Source of the DNA: Chara braunii
Taxonomy: Eukaryota; Streptophyta; Charophyceae; Charales; Characeae
Length of the DNA: 31,200 bases
Direction of reading: 5' to 3'
Assembly (NCBI GenBank): GCA_003427395.1
Contig: BFEA01000072.1
Location: 2,078,189 to 2,109,388, forward strand
Part shown: positions 28,500-31,200 of the stretch, one piece after another
Layout: each line of letters begins with the position of its first letter
How positions within the stretch are numbered: the first letter of the stretch is position 1
Position numbers and translations under genes: made by a program
Notes under the pieces: generated by a model
What the model saw: the letters and a program-made list of their open reading frames with translations, nothing else
Told to the model about the DNA's origin: nothing
The model's database searches: none

Positions 28500-28736
28500 T
28501 AATGGATTTGTAGAAAGGAAAAAAAACACCGTATGGAGATTGAATCCAGTCATAAGACCCCGACGGGTCCGATCTATAGGATGTCTCCAAAGGAGCAAGG
28601 AGAGCTGTGCAAGCAATTGGGTGAGCTGGTAGAGAAGGGGTGTATCAAGCCGAGCTCGTCTCCGTACAGTGCTCCCGTTTTGTCCGTACCTAAGAACGAG
28701 AAATGAGATTATGGATGGTCTGGCAACATCGATTAC
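28500..28736 (+). mobile_element. Ty3/gypsy reverse transcriptase, first part
   Basis: HRMEIESSHKTPTGPIYRMS, then PKEQGELCKQLGELVEKGCI, then KPSSSPYSAPVLSVPKNE is the standard start of gypsy reverse transcriptase: H-x-I, P-I-YRMSP, QL-x-EL-x-x-KG-x-I-x-PS-S-SPY-x-APV-x-x-V-x-K. Reading stops soon after; a shifted frame reaches IDY at 28728-28736, where the LINE begins. The RT continues at 31024 with RGLNST, so the interruption falls between the Tyr and Arg of the usual DYRxLN motif. Confidence 0.9.
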
Positions 28737-29571
28737 TGGATGCAACTTCTTCACACAGCGGGAAATATTTCCGGCCAAAGTCATGGCGCCCACTACAAGA
28801 GAGGAGGTACTTAGGCCCTCGTCAGCAATCAACGGATTCAGAATGGGGAACAGAAGCCATGGATGCTGACCGCACGGGATGGCAGATGGGCCACGTGGGT
28901 AAAGAAGGGTGTCTGGCAAGTGAAGCACATCTGCCATCTGGAACACAGCCAGTGGAAGACCCACGTTGAGCTGGGTGATGAACTGAAAGGGTGCCGTAAC
29001 TTGCAGCAGAATCCGACTGGCATCCTCCAATCTATATCCCCCCGTGTCATGGGCCCCACTCCTTACTCAGGGGCAGGGGTGGACACGAGGAGATGGGGCA
29101 ACTTGGGACTGGGAAACCCCCCCTGCAGCAGCACTCCATCTCATCAAGAGGATTGGCCCTAGAGAGGGCTGGGGACTCGCATGGATGCACGACATAGTCC
29201 AACCGGGACAAACCACTTCCGAAGTTTGCAAAACTGGTAGGGCCCAGGAAGCAGTGAATTTATCCTGCATGAGGAAAGTCAGGGTCATTGAGGATGAGTA
29301 CAAGATCTTCCAACCCAATATGCAGATCCAGGATCTGGAAGTCGATCCAGCAGAACGGGCTTGGAAGCTTCCGACCAGGACAGGCAGGGTGGACTGGCCC
29401 GTTGGCATTCTAAACTATACAACCAAATTAGGGTACCAGCTCAGGTGCAGGTCTGCAAACGTGCGAACCACCTTGGTCCATCGCTGGGAGAAGAACATGC
29501 CGGGAAGTTCGCAGCATCTGACCAGTATGCCCTGGAATGTCATCCTTGCAATCCTAAACATTACCGTCTTC

Positions 29572-30055
29572 ACCCGAAAATAACACCCAGGGGTTGTATA
29601 CGAATATTCCTTTACAATGCCCGGGCGTTATATTCAGTAAATTCGGTGGGGCCCCAAAAAATTCTGAAAAAAAACATGTTGTCTAGAATTGCAATGCACC
29701 AACTTTTGGCGGAGGGTCACTTAGAATTCCTTCTAAATTCTGAAATAGAAAAAAGAAAAGAAAAAATAAAACCAAAACATATCCTTCGGAAGTCAAAACC
29801 CCCTCTCAACCCCCTTTAAAACCCATATTGTATGCCCCCCTTCCCCCTCTTTAAAACCTGTGTATACTCCCTCTACAAGGCACTCTGCCCATAGCACATT
29901 CAAATATAATGCGCGGGCGTTCTCTTCAAATATAACGTCTGGGCATTATATTTGAAGGGACGTTCTTCCAAAAAAACTGGGTAAGAACAAAAATCTGATT
30001 TTTTAAGGGTAAGTTGAATATAACGCCCAGGCATCATTTTCGGGTGAAAACGGTA
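29572..30055. mobile_element. Complete 484-bp TA-flanked miniature element inside the LINE
   Basis: It begins TA|CCGTCTTCACCCGAAAATAA and ends TTATTTTCGGGTGAAAACGG|TA, terminal repeats of about 21 bp with one mismatch, with TA at both ends. Subterminal GGGCGTTATATTC blocks occur near both ends. The interior encodes no transposase. It cuts the LINE frame between PWNVILAILNI and the zinc region. Confidence 0.9.
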
Positions 30056-30479
30056 GGGTTCAAATCATGCAATGGCTATTAATCTATCAAGCACTCCCCG
30101 TCAACAAGTGGCTGACGAAGAGGAGAGCGCGGGTAAATAGGCGTCCCTCCGATGAGCTCTGTGCTATCTGAAGGGGAGCCAGAGGACATAGTTCACTGCA
30201 CGCTGTTCTGTCCCAAAGCTCAGCAACTATGGCGCCACACTATAGACCTCTGGCATGGGGCTACAGGTGCGGAACTAACAGACGACCCCTTTACTCTACT
30301 CTCAGGCTACCAGCAACCAGCAGGCTCCGACTGTTTACACTCTGGGTAATCTGGAAAAGGAGATGCAAAGAGACCATCGATTTACAAGAGGTACCACTGC
30401 TGAAGGCATGGGAGGAACTCCACATAGATGTTGGATACGGAATAGCAGGCAGCCTGCCATAAGGTGCACAAGCAAATCG

Positions 30480-31023
30480 CACAGGAGTCTGAGAAAAGAG
30501 GAGACATAATCCAGAAATTTGTGGCTGGAACTTTGGGTAATGGGAGGCTGGGTCACATAGAGGGCAATTGCCTCAAATGCGCCTGGACACAGGGTGCACA
30601 GCAAGAAAGGGACAGGGAGGTCTTGGAGGAGGCACAGTCTGAGCCAAGCATGCAGCGCCAGCGGACGTCAGCATAGCCATAGAGTGAGAGCCAGGGCTAA
30701 AGGGTATTGGGAAGGATAAAACTAACGTAGCATAAGGGTTAGGAAACGGGGCTTAAGGGTGTCGGGCAAGATAAATCATGACAGGCACATGACAGTCGCA
30801 GCGGGTTCAGGGTTTAGGCACCTAGGAGGAGAGCTGACCAAGTTAAACCAGGAAAAGGGGCACCGCTGATGGCAGGAAAGAAGGCAGGGGTTTAGGGTCT
30901 AAGGGGGCTAAGGGAGCATAGAGCCAGCTGACCGGTGAGTGTACCCCCGGAGTGGAGTGGGCCTACCTAAGCGGGCCGTTTGGCCCATTAGGAGGAGCAG
31001 TAGTGGTTTACACCTAAAAAAAA
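30480..31023 (+). other. LINE 3' end: frame remnants and untranslated region
   Basis: A frame at 30464-30676 is charged and ends before a run of short GGGTTTAGG/AAGGGTGT-like segments. I see no domain here. The A run at 31016-31023 closes the element. Confidence 0.5.
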
Positions 31024-31200
31024 GAGGCTTGAACTCAACTGCCGTAAGGAACATTGCAGGGCTGCAAGTGTTTCTCGATGATCGACTTAAAAAGTCCTGG
31101 TATCATCAAACAGAAGTAGCAAAGGAGGATCAGCATAAGACTCCATTCAGAACCCGATACAGACTATGAGTTCACTGTGACACCCTTTGGAATTACTAAC
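31024..31200 (+). mobile_element. Ty3/gypsy reverse transcriptase, second part (runs off the window)
   Basis: RGLNSTAVRNIAGLQVFLDD, then KSWYHQTEVAKEDQHKTPFR, then TRYR, and after a one-base shift YEFTVTPFGITN. These match DYRxLN, DLKSGYHQ, KTAFRTRYGHYEF and MPFGLTN of gypsy RT. About 15 residues between the RN and the Asp-containing segment appear to be missing. The catalytic YxDD box lies beyond the window end. Confidence 0.88.

Larger units (their letters stand above)
28737..31023 (+). mobile_element. 5'-truncated LINE (non-LTR retrotransposon) inserted in the gypsy RT
   Basis: Only the region after the RT core is present. In broken frames it reads WMLTARDGRWATWVKKGVWQ, then VKHICHLEHSQWKTHVELGD; then LHLIKRIGPREGWG; then EVDPAERAWKLPTRTGRVDW. 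After an inserted miniature element comes the C-terminal zinc region: NRRPSDELCAI, then EGEPEDIVHCTLFCPKAQQL, then WRHTI. This C-x(n)-H-C-x(n)-C-P-x-A-x-x-W pattern is the zf-RVT tail of plant LINEs. A 3' untranslated part follows, ending in a short A run (31016-31023). 5' truncation and an A tail are typical of target-primed insertion. I could not see a target-site duplication. The left boundary is inferred from the RT break. Confidence 0.82.

Overview
This is eukaryotic nuclear DNA from a large, repeat-rich, intron-rich genome. The one host gene I can reconstruct resembles the plant NTMC2 type 6 SMP-C2 proteins, and the retroelements are of plant type. A land plant or streptophyte alga fits best. 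A charophyte such as Chara would fit the long introns and heavy repeat load, but that is an inference. Nothing here looks prokaryotic: no operons, CRISPR array, rRNA or intact tRNA gene.

Region 1 (about 2.0-15.6 kb, minus strand) holds a split gene for an SMP-C2 lipid-transfer/tethering protein. I join four exons with consistent phases: the end of the SMP domain (15591-15474), the first C2 strand (7085-7005), the C2 core (6460-6276), and the C2 end plus a long Gly/Ser-rich disordered tail ending in TAG (3419-2028). The introns are 8.4 kb, 0.54 kb and 2.86 kb. N-terminal exons were not found. Two decayed copies of the SMP exon sit in tandem just upstream of it. The introns carry microsatellites, a G-rich minisatellite, miniature inverted-repeat elements, a tRNA-derived SINE and several local tandem duplications.

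Region 2 (about 16.1-20.1 kb) has a compound fold-back element (16101-17119), followed by sequence with only short, unassignable reading frames.

Region 3 (about 20.1-22.8 kb, plus strand) is a degraded Ty3/gypsy integrase. It is split by a 209-bp miniature element with perfect 30-bp terminal inverted repeats in a TTAA context. A second copy lies downstream, then a polypurine tract that probably marks a 3' LTR.

Region 4 (about 22.7-26.6 kb) is mostly unassigned, with one exon-like charged reading frame (23953-24362).

Region 5 (26.6 kb to the end, plus strand) is a nested insertion. A degraded Ty3/gypsy element (gag, zinc knuckle, protease, reverse transcriptase) is interrupted inside RT by a 5'-truncated LINE (about 28737-31023), which is itself interrupted by a 484-bp TA-flanked miniature element (29572-30055). 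RT resumes at 31024 and runs off the window.

I see no new multi-gene system. The most original signals are the tandem exon copies with 19-nt GT...AG spacers, the 26-bp satellite built from a transposon terminus, the two miniature-element families with diagnostic target sites, the compound fold-back element and the three-level nesting.
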